Source: Micromonospora inyonensis
GTDB lineage: Bacteria > Actinomycetota > Actinomycetes > Mycobacteriales > Micromonosporaceae
Assembly: GCF_900091415.1 (NCBI RefSeq)
Contig: NZ_FMHU01000001.1
Span: forward strand, 2,790,001 to 2,854,000
DNA: 64,000 nucleotides
Direction of reading: 5' to 3'
In this document: positions 54,157-64,000 of the stretch, one piece after another
How the letters are laid out: every line of letters begins with the position of its first letter
Numbering within the stretch: position 1 is the stretch's first letter
The notes under the pieces: model-generated
Databases searched by the model: none
Seen by the model: the letters and a program-made list of their open reading frames with translations, nothing else
What the model was told of the DNA's origin: nothing
Translations under genes and position numbers: made by a program

Positions 54157-55346
54157 TCGAGGGCACGGCCGGAGTCAGCGGCCACCGCGAGGCCGACGAG
54201 TCCCTGCTCGACAATCCAGACGCGCTCGCCGAGAAGGACCCGGGCGGCATGCTGCGGCACATCGCCTCCGCCGGGGCCCAGGTCCGCGAGACGGCCGCGC
54301 TGGCCGCCGAGGCGAACCTCCAGGTCCTCGCCGACGAGGGACGACCGCGGGCGGTGGTGATCGCGGGCATCGGCACCGCCGGGCGTACCGGTGACGTGCT
54401 GGCCACGGTGGCCGGGCCGCGCTGCCCGGTACCGGTGATCCCGCACCGCAGCGCCGGGGTGCCCGGCTGGGTCGGCGCGGCGGACGTGGTGATCGCGGTC
54501 AGCGCCTCGGGTCGTAGCCCCGAGGCGCTCGGCGCGGCGGAGGCCGCCCACCGCCGGGGCGCCCGGCTGGTCGCGGTCGGCGCACCGGACTCCCGGCTCC
54601 AGTCGGTGGCCGAGCGCGCCCGGGCCCCGTTCATCCCGGTGCCGCGCCGGGCCCCGGCCCGGGCCAGCCTCTGGGCGCTCACCGTGCCGGTTCTGCTCGC
54701 CGCCCGTACGCTCGGCCTGGTGAAGGTGAACGAGGCCGACCTGGCCGAGACGGCTGCCCGGCTCGACGCCGACGCCGACCGGTGCCGCCCGACCGCCGAG
54801 TCCTTCGTCAACCCGGCGAAGTCGCTGGCGCTCGGGCTGGCCGGCTCGATCCCGATCGTCTGGGGTTCGTCGCCGCTGGCCACCGTCGCGGCCCGCCGCT
54901 TCGGTGACACGCTCTCGGCGAACGCCCGCTACCCCGTGGTGGCCGGGGCGCTCGGCGAGGCGGGCCGGGGCCGGGTGGGTCTGCTCGACGGGGTCTTCGG
55001 TGGGTTGGTCGAGTCGGCGCGGGACATCTTCGCCGACCCGGACGACACCCCCGACGGCACCCGGCTCCGGGTGGTGCTGCTGCGTGACGGCGGGCTCAAC
55101 GCCGACGACGACTCCGACGAGCCGCTCGCGGTCGAGGAGCGTCGGGCGGACGCGGTGCAGACCCTCGCCGAGCGGCGCGGCGTGCGCTGCGACGTGGTGA
55201 CCGCCGAGGGTGGCTCCGCGTTGGAGCGGCTGGCCTCCCTGGTCGCCGTACCGGACTTCGCCTCCATCTACCTCGCGCTGGCACACGGTCTGGACCCGAT
55301 GGCGGTTCCCGCCGTCTCAGAAATGAAGGAGCTCGCAAACCCGTGA
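54153..55346 (+). CDS. SIS-domain phosphoglucose/phosphomannose isomerase-like protein (Rv3256c-like)
   Basis: A 397-residue cytoplasmic protein with two SIS (sugar isomerase) domains: VVIAGIGTAGRTGDVLATVA with GAADVVIAVSASGRSPEALG, and ALGLAGSIPIVWGSSPLATV. It resembles the bifunctional phosphoglucose/phosphomannose isomerase family. In mycobacteria an equivalent lies between manB and manA, as here. It starts at GTG 54,153 overlapping the Trm112-like stop and runs to 55,346. Enzymatic activity is likely on a hexose phosphate but not certain. Confidence 0.85.
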   Translation: MIEGTAGVSGHREADESLLDNPDALAEKDPGGMLRHIASAGAQVRETAALAAEANLQVLADEGRPRAVVIAGIGTAGRTGDVLATVAGPRCPVPVIPHRSAGVPGWVGAADVVIAVSASGRSPEALGAAEAAHRRGARLVAVGAPDSRLQSVAERARAPFIPVPRRAPARASLWALTVPVLLAARTLGLVKVNEADLAETAARLDADADRCRPTAESFVNPAKSLALGLAGSIPIVWGSSPLATVAARRFGDTLSANARYPVVAGALGEAGRGRVGLLDGVFGGLVESARDIFADPDDTPDGTRLRVVLLRDGGLNADDDSDEPLAVEERRADAVQTLAERRGVRCDVVTAEGGSALERLASLVAVPDFASIYLALAHGLDPMAVPAVSEMKELANP

Positions 55347-55407
55347 ACGAGTCGACCCCCCGGCTCGGCACTTCCGTGCCGCACCACACACCGGACGGAG
55401 CGGCGGC

Positions 55408-56397
55408 GTGAGCGCCGGCGGCGGCACCAAGGCGATCGTGGCCGCGCTGCTGGCCAACGTCGGCATCGCCGTCACCAAGTTCATCGCGTTCCTGCTCACC
55501 GGCTCGTCGTCGATGCTCGCCGAGTCGATCCACTCGGTCGCCGACTCCGGCAACCAGGGGCTGCTGCTGCTCGGCGGTCGCCGGGCCAAGCGGCAGGCCA
55601 CCCCGCAGCACCCCTTCGGGTACGGCCGGGAGCGCTACGTCTACGCGTTCATCGTCTCGATCGTGCTGTTCAGCGTCGGTGGCCTCTTCGCCCTCTACGA
55701 GGCGTACCACAAGTGGCACGACCCGCACCCGATCGACAGCTGGCACTGGGTGCCGGTGACCGTGCTGGTGGCGGCGATCATCATGGAGACGTTCTCCTTC
55801 CGCACCGCGATCGTCGAGTCCAACCACGTCCGGGGCAAGGCCACCTGGGTGCAGTTCGTCCGGCGGGCCAAGGCCCCGGAGCTGCCGGTGGTGCTCCTGG
55901 AGGACCTCGGCGCGCTGGTCGGCCTGGTCCTCGCGCTCATCGGGGTCAGCATGACCCTGATCACCGGCAACGGGCTGTGGGACGCCGCCGGCACCGCGGC
56001 GATCGGCGTCCTGCTGGTGGCCATCGCGGTCATCCTGGCGATCGAGACCAAGAGCCTGCTGCTCGGTGAGGGTGCCGAGGCCGACGACGTGGCCCGGATC
56101 GAGCAGGCGATCGCCGACGGGCCGGAGGTGGAGCGGATCATCCACATGAAGACCCTCTACCTCGGCCCGGAGGAGCTGCTGGTGGCCGCGAAGATCGGCG
56201 TGCCGGCCTACGAGTCGGCGGACCGGCTGGCCGAGGGGATCAACGCGGTGGAGGCCCGGATCCGTGCGGCCCTGCCCGTGGCCCGGGTGATCTACCTCGA
56301 ACCGGACATCTACTCCGTTGCCAAGGCGCAGGCGGCTGCGGCGCGGACCGCCGGAACCGCTGCGGCGGGGACGGACGACGGCCAGCCCGGGCACTGA
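55408..56397 (+). CDS. Cation diffusion facilitator family transporter
   Basis: A 329-residue membrane transporter exporting Zn2+ or similar divalent metals by proton exchange. It has about six helices, with the metal-binding motif S-I-H-S-V-A-D-S-G-N-Q-G in helix 2. Later helices include LLEDLGALVGLVLALIGVSM. A cytoplasmic C-terminal domain follows (ADGPEVERIIHMKTLYLGPE). The GTG at 55,408 is 61 bases after the SIS gene. The next gene, manA, starts two bases after its stop. Confidence 0.9.
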   Translation: MSAGGGTKAIVAALLANVGIAVTKFIAFLLTGSSSMLAESIHSVADSGNQGLLLLGGRRAKRQATPQHPFGYGRERYVYAFIVSIVLFSVGGLFALYEAYHKWHDPHPIDSWHWVPVTVLVAAIIMETFSFRTAIVESNHVRGKATWVQFVRRAKAPELPVVLLEDLGALVGLVLALIGVSMTLITGNGLWDAAGTAAIGVLLVAIAVILAIETKSLLLGEGAEADDVARIEQAIADGPEVERIIHMKTLYLGPEELLVAAKIGVPAYESADRLAEGINAVEARIRAALPVARVIYLEPDIYSVAKAQAAAARTAGTAAAGTDDGQPGH

Positions 56398-56399
56398 CC

Positions 56400-57563
56400 G
56401 TGGAGCAGCTGTACGGGCCGGTCCGGGACTACGCATGGGGTTCCCGGTCGGCGATCGCCGAGCTCCAGGGGCGTCCGGTGCCCAGCGACGGACCGGAGGC
56501 GGAACTGTGGCTGGGCGCCCATCCGGGCGCACCGGCGACGGTGGACCGGGACGGCGGGCGGGTGAGTTTGCTCGACCTGCTCGCCGCCGATCCCGGCCAC
56601 TGGCTCGGCGCGCAGGTGCTGGACCGGTTCGGCCCCCGGCTGCCCTTCCTGCTCAAGGTGCTGGCCGCCGAGGCGCCGCTGAGCCTCCAGGTCCACCCGG
56701 ACGCCGAGCAGGCCAGGGCCGGGTACGCCGCCGACTGCGCCCGCGCCGACGGGCCGCGCAACTACGTCGACCCGTACCACAAGCCGGAACTGCTGGTGGC
56801 GCTCACACCGTTCGACGCGCTCTGCGGGTTCCGCGATCCCGCCGTCTCGGCCGCGGCGCTGGCCAGCTTCGGCGTGCCCGCGCTGGCGCCGGTGGTGAAG
56901 GCCCTGGCCGACGGCGAGTCGGGACTGCGGGAGGCGGTCCGTCTGCTGCTCGGCTGGCCGGCGGCTCAGCGGGCCGGGCTGGTCGGCTCGGTGGTGGCGG
57001 CACCGGTGACCGGTCCGGACGCGGCGCTGGTCCGCGAGCTGGCCGCCCGGTACCCGGACGATCCGGGCGTGCTGGTGGCGTTGCTGCTGCACCGCGTGCG
57101 GCTGGCGCCCGGCGAGGCGATCTGGATGCCGGCCGGCAACCTTCACGCCTACCTGCGGGGCGCGGGCGTGGAACTGATGGCGGCCAGTGACAACGTGCTG
57201 CGCTGCGGGCTCACCCCCAAGCACGTCGATCCGGTGGAGTTGCTGCGGATCCTCCGGTTCGACGTCCTCGACGATCCGGTGGTGGCCGCCCGGTCGGTCG
57301 TACCGGGTGTGGTGACCTGGCCGGTACCGGTCGACGACTTCGTGCTCTACCGGGTCGCCGGTACGGCGGGGTCGGCGGAGGTACGGCTGCCGGTGCCCGG
57401 CCCCCGGGTGGTCCTCTGCGTGGCCGGTACGGTCACCGTCGGCGACGACGCGGGTGGGGTGACGCTGCGGTGCGGCGAAGCGGCGATCGGCACCGCTGAG
57501 GCCGGCCCGCTGATCGTCGGAGGGCCCGGCGAGGCCTTCGTCGCCGCCGTGGGCCTGCGCTGA
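56400..57563 (+). CDS. manA: Mannose-6-phosphate isomerase, class I (ManA)
   Basis: Interconverts fructose-6-phosphate and mannose-6-phosphate, a zinc enzyme and the entry step to mannose metabolism. 387 residues. The landmarks are YAWGSRSAIAELQGRP, PLSLQVHPDAEQARAGYAAD (metal His), YHKPELLVALTPFDALCGFR, and PGEAIWMPAGNLHAYLRGAG, all typical of class I enzymes. The GTG at 56,400 follows the CDF stop closely. With ManB and the guanylyltransferase (12.6 kb) the window encodes the whole path to GDP-mannose. Confidence 0.93.
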   Translation: MEQLYGPVRDYAWGSRSAIAELQGRPVPSDGPEAELWLGAHPGAPATVDRDGGRVSLLDLLAADPGHWLGAQVLDRFGPRLPFLLKVLAAEAPLSLQVHPDAEQARAGYAADCARADGPRNYVDPYHKPELLVALTPFDALCGFRDPAVSAAALASFGVPALAPVVKALADGESGLREAVRLLLGWPAAQRAGLVGSVVAAPVTGPDAALVRELAARYPDDPGVLVALLLHRVRLAPGEAIWMPAGNLHAYLRGAGVELMAASDNVLRCGLTPKHVDPVELLRILRFDVLDDPVVAARSVVPGVVTWPVPVDDFVLYRVAGTAGSAEVRLPVPGPRVVLCVAGTVTVGDDAGGVTLRCGEAAIGTAEAGPLIVGGPGEAFVAAVGLR

Positions 57564-57862
57564 CGTCGTCTGCCGCGCATCGGAACCGGGTCCGGGAGGA
57601 CGTCTGGCGAAAACGGTCGAATACCGCGCAACACGCATGCCGGATATTCCAGAAATGCTTGACGTGTCGGACCCGCAGTGTGAACCTGTGAGTACGCACC
57701 GTTATCGCGACGCAGGTCCGAGAAACGGGCGGGGAACCAAACCGGGGGGATGCGCGGGGCGGCCGATGCTGGACGGATTCTCCGTCTGTGCTCGACCGCC
57801 CCGCGCGCTGTCTCGCGTAAGGTGGATAGCCGCCCAAGAATCTCGTTCCGACAGGAGCTCTC
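57564..57862 (+). promoter_or_regulatory. Leader region of the adenosylhomocysteinase gene with strong two-part stem-loop
   Basis: An outer 15-bp stem with one mismatch, GCGCGGGGCGGCCGA (57,752-57,766) and TCGACCGCCCCGCGC (57,792-57,806), encloses an inner hairpin GACGGA/TCCGTC (57,772-57,786). It lies 57 bases before the start of the gene. I see no SAH riboswitch consensus, so this is an unassigned candidate regulatory RNA or protein site. The rest of the 299-bp gap holds no gene. Confidence 0.5.
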
Positions 57863-59359
<1,497 letters not shown>

Positions 59360-59370
59360 GCACCGACGCG

Positions 59371-59400
59371 ACCGGGCCGGCTGGGCGCAGCCGGCCCGGT
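59371..59400 (+). terminator. Terminator after adenosylhomocysteinase
   Basis: The perfect 12-bp arms ACCGGGCCGGCT (59,371-59,382) and AGCCGGCCCGGT (59,389-59,400) flank a 6-base loop, 12 bases after the stop codon. It separates the enzyme gene from the convergent 51-residue membrane protein gene. Confidence 0.7.
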
Positions 59401-59441
59401 CCGGCACATCCGCCGACGGTGCCGGACGTCGGGCCGTCGGC

Positions 59442-59597
59442 TCAGCGGCCGCCGCGCCGCGCCGCCGCCCGGATCCAGGTCCAGACGCACCACACCAGCC
59501 AGCCCACCGAGACCGCTGCCGCGAGCGCGCGCAACCGCAGCGCGCTGAGCAGCAGGACGAGGGCCAGCACGGCCAGCCACGGGCCGAGGACACGCAT
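59442..59597 (-). CDS. 51-residue membrane protein
   Basis: A short gene below common length limits. It starts at ATG 59,595-59,597 with a strong AGGAGGG seven to eight bases upstream and ends TGA 59,442. The sequence is almost entirely hydrophobic (LAVLALVLLLSALRLRALAA, then [20 protein letters not shown]), with two helices and a basic C-terminus. It lies upstream of mtrA on the opposite strand. No family recognised. The strong ribosome site and normal codon bias support a real gene. Confidence 0.7.
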   Translation of the reverse strand: MRVLGPWLAVLALVLLLSALRLRALAAAVSVGWLVWCVWTWIRAAARRGGR

Positions 59598-59756
59598 GCC
59601 GGTCCCTCCTGTCCCACCGGTGGTGGATTCGCCAGCGCCCCGGTAGGGGTCGCCGGCCCTGCTTGTCGCCTGTCCTCTGTGGCAAGCTTGCCGGCGCGGC
59701 TATCGCGCTGGTGACACCAATCCCACGATGACGAACGGGGATGAAATATTAGTCCC

Positions 59757-60446
59757 ATGAGAGCACGGGTACTGGTGGTCGACGACGACCCTGCGCTTGC
59801 CGAGATGCTCGGCATCGTGCTGCGCAACGACGGATTCCAACCTTCCTTCGTCGCCGACGGGGAGCGAGCCTTGGCCGCCTTCCGGGAGAACCGGCCCGAC
59901 ATCGTCCTGCTCGACCTGATGCTGCCCGGCATGAGCGGCATCGACGTCGCCCGCGCGATCCGGGGCGAGTCGGGCGTGCCGATCGTCATGCTGACCGCCA
60001 AGAGCGACACCGTCGACGTCGTGCTCGGGCTGGAGTCCGGGGCGGACGACTACGTGGTCAAGCCGTTCAAGCCCAAGGAGCTGGTGGCCCGGATGCGGGC
60101 CCGGCTTCGTCGGGGTGAGGACGCCGCACCGGAGATGCTGACCATCGGCCCGCCGACCAACCAGATCACCATCGACGTGCCGGCGCACACGGTCACCCGC
60201 AACGGCGAGGAGGTCAAGCTCACGCCGCTGGAGTTCGACCTGCTGGTCGCGCTGGCCCGCAAGCCGCGCCAGGTGTTCACCCGGGAGGTCCTGCTGGAGC
60301 AGGTCTGGGGGTACCGGCACGCCGCCGACACCCGGCTGGTGAACGTGCACGTGCAGCGCCTCCGCGCCAAGATCGAGCCGGACCCGGAGCGGCCGGAGAT
60401 CATCCTGACCGTGCGGGGCGTGGGCTACAGGGCGGGGACGGGATAA
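59757..60446 (+). CDS. mtrA: MtrA response regulator (OmpR family)
   Basis: Essential DNA-binding response regulator of the MtrAB system, controlling cell-wall remodelling and division in actinobacteria. 229 residues. The receiver domain has acidic residues VVDDDPALAEML, phospho-acceptor Asp53 (IVLLDLMLPG), and K in VKPFKPKELVARM. The C-terminal winged helix has VKLTPLEFDLLVALARKPRQ and LVNVHVQRLRAKIEPDPERP. The ATG at 59,757 has no ribosome site; AATATTAGT just upstream suggests a leaderless or short-leader promoter. mtrB follows after 13 bases. Confidence 0.95.
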   Translation: MRARVLVVDDDPALAEMLGIVLRNDGFQPSFVADGERALAAFRENRPDIVLLDLMLPGMSGIDVARAIRGESGVPIVMLTAKSDTVDVVLGLESGADDYVVKPFKPKELVARMRARLRRGEDAAPEMLTIGPPTNQITIDVPAHTVTRNGEEVKLTPLEFDLLVALARKPRQVFTREVLLEQVWGYRHAADTRLVNVHVQRLRAKIEPDPERPEIILTVRGVGYRAGTG

Positions 60447-60459
60447 CCTGGGGACCACT

Positions 60460-62214
60460 GTGCGTGACTCCCCGACCTCCGTCGATCCCGCTTCCCGTCC
60501 ACACTGGTTCTCCGCCGTGTGGGCCTTCTGGCACGCCCTGGTCGGGTGGTCCGCCCGGGGCACCGCCGGAGTGCGGCAGACCTGGCGCCGCTCCCTCCAG
60601 GTGCGTGTGGTGACCATCACGCTCGTCACGTCCAGCCTGCTGGTCGGCGGATTCGCTTACCTGATCGCCGACAAGATCACCGGCATCCTGCTGGAGAACG
60701 CGCAGACCGACGTGCTGTTGCGGCTCACCAGCGGGCGGGAGTACTCCGAGAAGCAGTTCCGGGTGTTCAGCCAGCCGCAGGAGGCGAAGCTCCAGGAGAC
60801 CCTGGACGGCACGGTCAACTACCTGGCCGGCGGGGGCGACCCGGCGCAGACCGGCGGGGTGGTGGTCGCCATCACCGCTGACCGGTACTCCGGCGTGCTG
60901 AAGTCGCGCACCTCGCCCGACGTGGACGTCTGGCCCCTGGTCAGCGCGGAGCTGCGGGCCGCGGTCGCGGACGGTCAGGTCGCCCACCAGATCCGGACCG
61001 GGCAGGTGGCCGGGGAACGAACCACCTACCTGGTGTACGGCTCGCCCGTGCCGACCCGGTTCGGCCAGGTCGAGCTGTACTACTTCGTACCGCTGACCCG
61101 GCAGGCCCAGACGGCCGGCGACGCGCGGGCCACCGTGGTGGCCACCGGGGTGGCGTTGGTCCTCCTGCTCGGGCTGCTGGCCGCCCTGGTGACCCGGCTG
61201 GTGGTCAGCCCGGTCCGGGCGGCGGCCCGGACCGCCCAGCGCCTCTCCGCCGGCCTGCTCGACCAGCGGATGACCGTCAACGGCGAGGACGACCTCGCCC
61301 TGCTCGCCGCCTCGTTCAACCAGATGGCGACCAACCTCCAGCGGCAGATCCTGCGGCTGGAGGAGATGTCCCGGATCCAGCGCCGGTTCACCTCCGACGT
61401 CTCGCACGAGCTGCGGACCCCGTTGACCACGGTACGGATGGCGGCCGACCTGATCTTCGCGGAGCGGGACGACTTCGACCCGGCGGTGGCCCGTAGCGCC
61501 GAGTTGCTCCAGGCCGAACTGGACCGTTTCGAGGAACTCCTCACCGACCTGCTGGAGATCAGCCGCTTCGACGCCGGGTTCGCCATGCTCGACTCCGAGC
61601 CGACCGACCTGGTGCCGGTGGTGCAGCGGGTGGCCGACCGGCTCGGCAGCCTCGCCGAGCGGGTCGGAGTGCCGCTGGAACTGGACGTCCCGGCCTCCCC
61701 CGTGATCGCGGAGGTGGATCCGCGCCGGGTGGAGCGGGTGCTGCGCAACCTGGTCGGCAACGCCGTCGAGCACGGCGAGGGGCGGCCGGTCCGGATCACG
61801 CTGGGCGCGGACGAGACCGCCGTGGCGGTGACCGTCCGCGACCACGGGGTGGGGCTGAAACCGGGGGAGGAGAAGCTGGTGTTCAACCGGTTCTGGCGCG
61901 CCGACCCGTCCCGTGCCCGGCAGACCGGGGGCACCGGGCTCGGCCTCTCCATCAGCCTGGAGGACGCCCGGCTGCACGGCGGCTGGCTGGAGGCGTGGGG
62001 CGCGCCGGGGCAGGGCGCGCAGTTCCGGCTCACCCTGCCGGCCCGCGCCGGGGACCGGCTGACCACCTCGCCGCTGCGGCTGGTGCCCGCCGACGCCACG
62101 CTGCCCTTCGGTGGCCCTCGCGACGGGGAACTGCTGGCCATCGGTCCCGGGCCCGGCGGGGCCCTGGCGATCGGCCCGGCGACCGACGGCGAGCGGGCCG
62201 AGGTCGGGCCGTGA
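60460..62214 (+). CDS. mtrB: MtrB sensor histidine kinase
   Basis: The 584-residue kinase that phosphorylates MtrA. It has TM1 (VVTITLVTSSLLVGGFAYLI), a periplasmic sensor domain, TM2 (VVATGVALVLLLGLLAALVT), a HAMP domain (LVVSPVRAAARTAQRLSAGL), an H-box FTSDVSHELRTPLTTV with the phospho-His, an N-box (LRNLVGNAVEHGEG) and G-boxes (DHGVGLKPGEEKLVFNRFWR, GGTGLGLSIS). GTG 60,460 starts 13 bases after mtrA. Its stop overlaps the lpqB start (GTGA). Confidence 0.95.
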   Translation: MRDSPTSVDPASRPHWFSAVWAFWHALVGWSARGTAGVRQTWRRSLQVRVVTITLVTSSLLVGGFAYLIADKITGILLENAQTDVLLRLTSGREYSEKQFRVFSQPQEAKLQETLDGTVNYLAGGGDPAQTGGVVVAITADRYSGVLKSRTSPDVDVWPLVSAELRAAVADGQVAHQIRTGQVAGERTTYLVYGSPVPTRFGQVELYYFVPLTRQAQTAGDARATVVATGVALVLLLGLLAALVTRLVVSPVRAAARTAQRLSAGLLDQRMTVNGEDDLALLAASFNQMATNLQRQILRLEEMSRIQRRFTSDVSHELRTPLTTVRMAADLIFAERDDFDPAVARSAELLQAELDRFEELLTDLLEISRFDAGFAMLDSEPTDLVPVVQRVADRLGSLAERVGVPLELDVPASPVIAEVDPRRVERVLRNLVGNAVEHGEGRPVRITLGADETAVAVTVRDHGVGLKPGEEKLVFNRFWRADPSRARQTGGTGLGLSISLEDARLHGGWLEAWGAPGQGAQFRLTLPARAGDRLTTSPLRLVPADATLPFGGPRDGELLAIGPGPGGALAIGPATDGERAEVGP

Positions 62215-64000
62215 ACCGGCGGCTGGTGGCGGCGCTGCTTGCCGGGGTGCTGCTGGCCGCCGGGCTGGGGGGCTGCGGGATACCGCAGTTCTCCGAGGTG
62301 CGGGTGGACGGCCCGGGGCCGGTCGGGGAGGCCGGCTCGGTCGACGGCCGCCCCAGCGAGCCGCCGCCGCGCGGTGCCAGCGGCAGCGACTCGGCCGCGT
62401 TCATCCGTAACTTCCTCGCCGCCCCGGCCGGCGAGGCGAACCGGGCGTACGACCGGGTGTTGCAGTTCATCGCCCCGGAGGACCGGGACCGGCTCCAGGA
62501 GAAGCAGGGCAGCGACTTTGCGGTGAACGTGGTCCGCCTGCTCGACGACCCGGTGACCACGGTGAACCCGCAGGGCACCACCGGCGAGGAGGCCACCTTC
62601 TCGGTCCGGGTGACCGTGCAGCAGGTGGGGCTGCTGCGGGCCAACGGCACCCTCGCGCCCCCGGTGGCCACCGAGACGGAGTACCAGTTCAACCTGCGGG
62701 CCGCCGCGCCGGCCGGGTCGGACGACGACGACGCCGGCTACTACGTCGTGGACCCGCCGAGCACGCTGCTCCTCAGCGACCAGGCGCTCCAGATGTTTTA
62801 CCGGCCCTCGACGATCTACTTCTGGAACTCCAACCAGACCCGGCTCGTCCCGGACCAGCGGTACCTCCCCCTCGCGGTGCCGAAGGAGCGCCGGGTCACC
62901 GAGGTGGTCGGCTGGCTCACCGACGGCCCGTCGGAGTGGCTCGCCCCGACCGTCACCCGGCTGCCCGACGGCGCCCAACTGATCAACAACGCCACCGAGA
63001 CCGACGGTCGGTGGGAGATCGACATCGCCATGTCGGGCGAGGACGGGGCCAAGTTCGACCGGCTCGTCACCCAGCTCGCCTGGTCGCTGCCGGACCTCGA
63101 CGGCCCGCTGGAGCTGAAGGTCCGCAACCAGACCCGCCGGAAGGTCGCAAGCGCCGCCCAGCACCGGCTCGCCAACCCCGTGTACCCGGTCCGGCAGGAC
63201 CCGCAACGGTTCTGCGTGTACGAGGGGGTGGTGCGCCCGCTGGCGTTCCTCGGCGAGATCAGCGGCACCGACCCGGTCGCCCAAGCGGACAACCGCGACG
63301 TCGTCTCCGCCGGACTCAGCCGGGCCGGGGACCGGATCCTCGCCGCGCTCGTGGTGGCCGACGGCCGGCGTCAGCGGCTCGCGGTGGGCAGCGGGGCGGC
63401 CCCGGTACGGGTCACCGCCCGCAGCGCCGCGACGTACGGCTCGATCGGTCGGCCGGTCTGGCTGAAGACCCCGGACACCCGGGGCGCACACGGGCTGGTG
63501 GTGGCCGACGGCCGGCTCCACCGCTTCGACAGCGCCGCCCATCTCACCCCGGTGCCGCTGATCGTTCCCGGTCCGGTCACCGCGGTCGCCGCCGCACTGG
63601 ACGGGCACCGGATCGCGCTGGTCGTCGGTGGCCGGCTGTACGTGGCGGCGGTGAGCGTGGACGGCGGTGGGGTCACCGTCGGGCCGACCCGTCAGGTGCC
63701 CACCTCGCTGACCGCGCTCACCGCGGTGGACTGGGCCGGGGAGTCCCGGCTGGTCCTGGCCGGCGCGCAGGGCCAGCCGGCGGTCTACGAGGTGAGCGTG
63801 GACGGGGCCGGGGCCGAGGTCGCGCTCCGGACCGACCTCGGTGCGAAGGTCACCCACCTGGCGAGCTACCCGGACAATCCGGTCGTCCCGTTCGCCCGCA
63901 GCCCGGTGATGTACGAGGCGAACCGGGTCACCTGGGCCGGGCCGCCGCTCGCCCAGGTCCTGCGGGAGCAGGTCCAGGGGATCGGGCCGGCGGGTGCCGA
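62211..64000 (+). CDS. lpqB: LpqB lipoprotein (partial, C-terminus beyond right edge)
   Basis: The lipoprotein partner of MtrAB, thought to modulate the sensor in envelope stress. From GTG 62,211 the product has a signal peptide and lipobox L-G-G-C (Cys22). The body has the conserved GerMN-type domain (VPDQRYLPLAVPKERRVTEV, WLTDGPSEWLAPTVTRLPDG) and a C-terminal beta-propeller that is cut at the right edge (596 codons and two bases visible). The start overlaps the mtrB stop by four bases, so the three genes form one operon. Confidence 0.93.
   Translation, partial: MNRRLVAALLAGVLLAAGLGGCGIPQFSEVRVDGPGPVGEAGSVDGRPSEPPPRGASGSDSAAFIRNFLAAPAGEANRAYDRVLQFIAPEDRDRLQEKQGSDFAVNVVRLLDDPVTTVNPQGTTGEEATFSVRVTVQQVGLLRANGTLAPPVATETEYQFNLRAAAPAGSDDDDAGYYVVDPPSTLLLSDQALQMFYRPSTIYFWNSNQTRLVPDQRYLPLAVPKERRVTEVVGWLTDGPSEWLAPTVTRLPDGAQLINNATETDGRWEIDIAMSGEDGAKFDRLVTQLAWSLPDLDGPLELKVRNQTRRKVASAAQHRLANPVYPVRQDPQRFCVYEGVVRPLAFLGEISGTDPVAQADNRDVVSAGLSRAGDRILAALVVADGRRQRLAVGSGAAPVRVTARSAATYGSIGRPVWLKTPDTRGAHGLVVADGRLHRFDSAAHLTPVPLIVPGPVTAVAAALDGHRIALVVGGRLYVAAVSVDGGGVTVGPTRQVPTSLTALTAVDWAGESRLVLAGAQGQPAVYEVSVDGAGAEVALRTDLGAKVTHLASYPDNPVVPFARSPVMYEANRVTWAGPPLAQVLREQVQGIGPAGA

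Noticed and set aside
57564..57862. SAH riboswitch upstream of adenosylhomocysteinase
   Set aside because: A strong stem-loop is present, but I could not find the conserved core of the known SAH riboswitch. Kept only as an unassigned structure.
61080..63857. Very long minus-strand open frame opposite mtrB and lpqB
   Set aside because: It is an antisense shadow produced by high GC and strong codon bias. The plus-strand genes have clear domains and start sites.

Overview
The window is high-GC actinobacterial chromosome, most likely from Micromonospora or a close relative in the Micromonosporaceae. The evidence is very strong G/C-ending codon bias, many GTG and TTG starts, a WhiB regulator, the MtrAB-LpqB system, F420 biosynthesis genes and an XRE/DUF397 pair. 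Both ends cut through genes: a zinc-ribbon membrane protein on the left and lpqB on the right. I saw no rRNA, tRNA or CRISPR array.

Left part (1-24,660), mostly housekeeping. It holds UDP-glucose dehydrogenase, a FadE25-like acyl-CoA dehydrogenase, a hotdog thioesterase, acetoacetyl-CoA synthetase, an Scr1-type XRE regulator with a DUF397 partner, a DivIVA-domain protein, a TIGR03089 protein, a glycosyltransferase, mannose-1-phosphate guanylyltransferase, a Nudix hydrolase, F420 genes (fbiB, fbiA and a fused fbiC), a whiB2/whmD-type regulator, an Rv3259-like protein and a DUF3499 protein.

Middle part (about 24,900-52,500), an interruption. From memory of Mycobacterium tuberculosis, whiB2, the Rv3259 and Rv3258c homologues, manB, the SIS protein and manA are near neighbours there. 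Here about 28 kb separates the DUF3499 gene from manB. The insert carries a polyamine ABC transporter, a GAF-regulated aldehyde dehydrogenase/DUF779 set, and a gene graveyard (33.4-38.4 kb) with a PglW-like kinase fragment, an intact VapBC module, a broken AAA ATPase fused to a truncated polyketide ketosynthase, an IS66 fragment and a complete IS982-like element. After that come a secreted subtilase, a second aldehyde dehydrogenase, a polymorphic-toxin locus, an HD phosphohydrolase, endonuclease V and a Pro-rich surface protein.

The toxin locus (42.8-49.7 kb) is the most unusual system. A divergent Imm35/deaminase-like/SUKH-3 protein faces an operon of a YbaB-like protein, a small WXG-like protein and a 1,472-residue toxin. 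The toxin has a CpnT-like N-terminus, a Pro-rich linker, a papain-fold glutamine-deamidase-like domain and a RelA/SpoT-like C-terminus. A small, translationally coupled gene that could encode the immunity protein follows. Codon usage changes sharply just before the RelA/SpoT-like tip.

Right part (52,500-64,000), conserved core again. It holds phosphomannomutase, a Trm112-like protein, a SIS-domain isomerase-like protein, a cation diffusion facilitator, mannose-6-phosphate isomerase, adenosylhomocysteinase, a 51-residue membrane peptide, and the mtrA-mtrB-lpqB operon. Mannose activation (manA, manB, guanylyltransferase) and envelope stress signalling (MtrAB-LpqB) are the linking themes. A roughly 50-bp palindromic intergenic repeat occurs three times, at 6.2, 29.1 and 42.7 kb.
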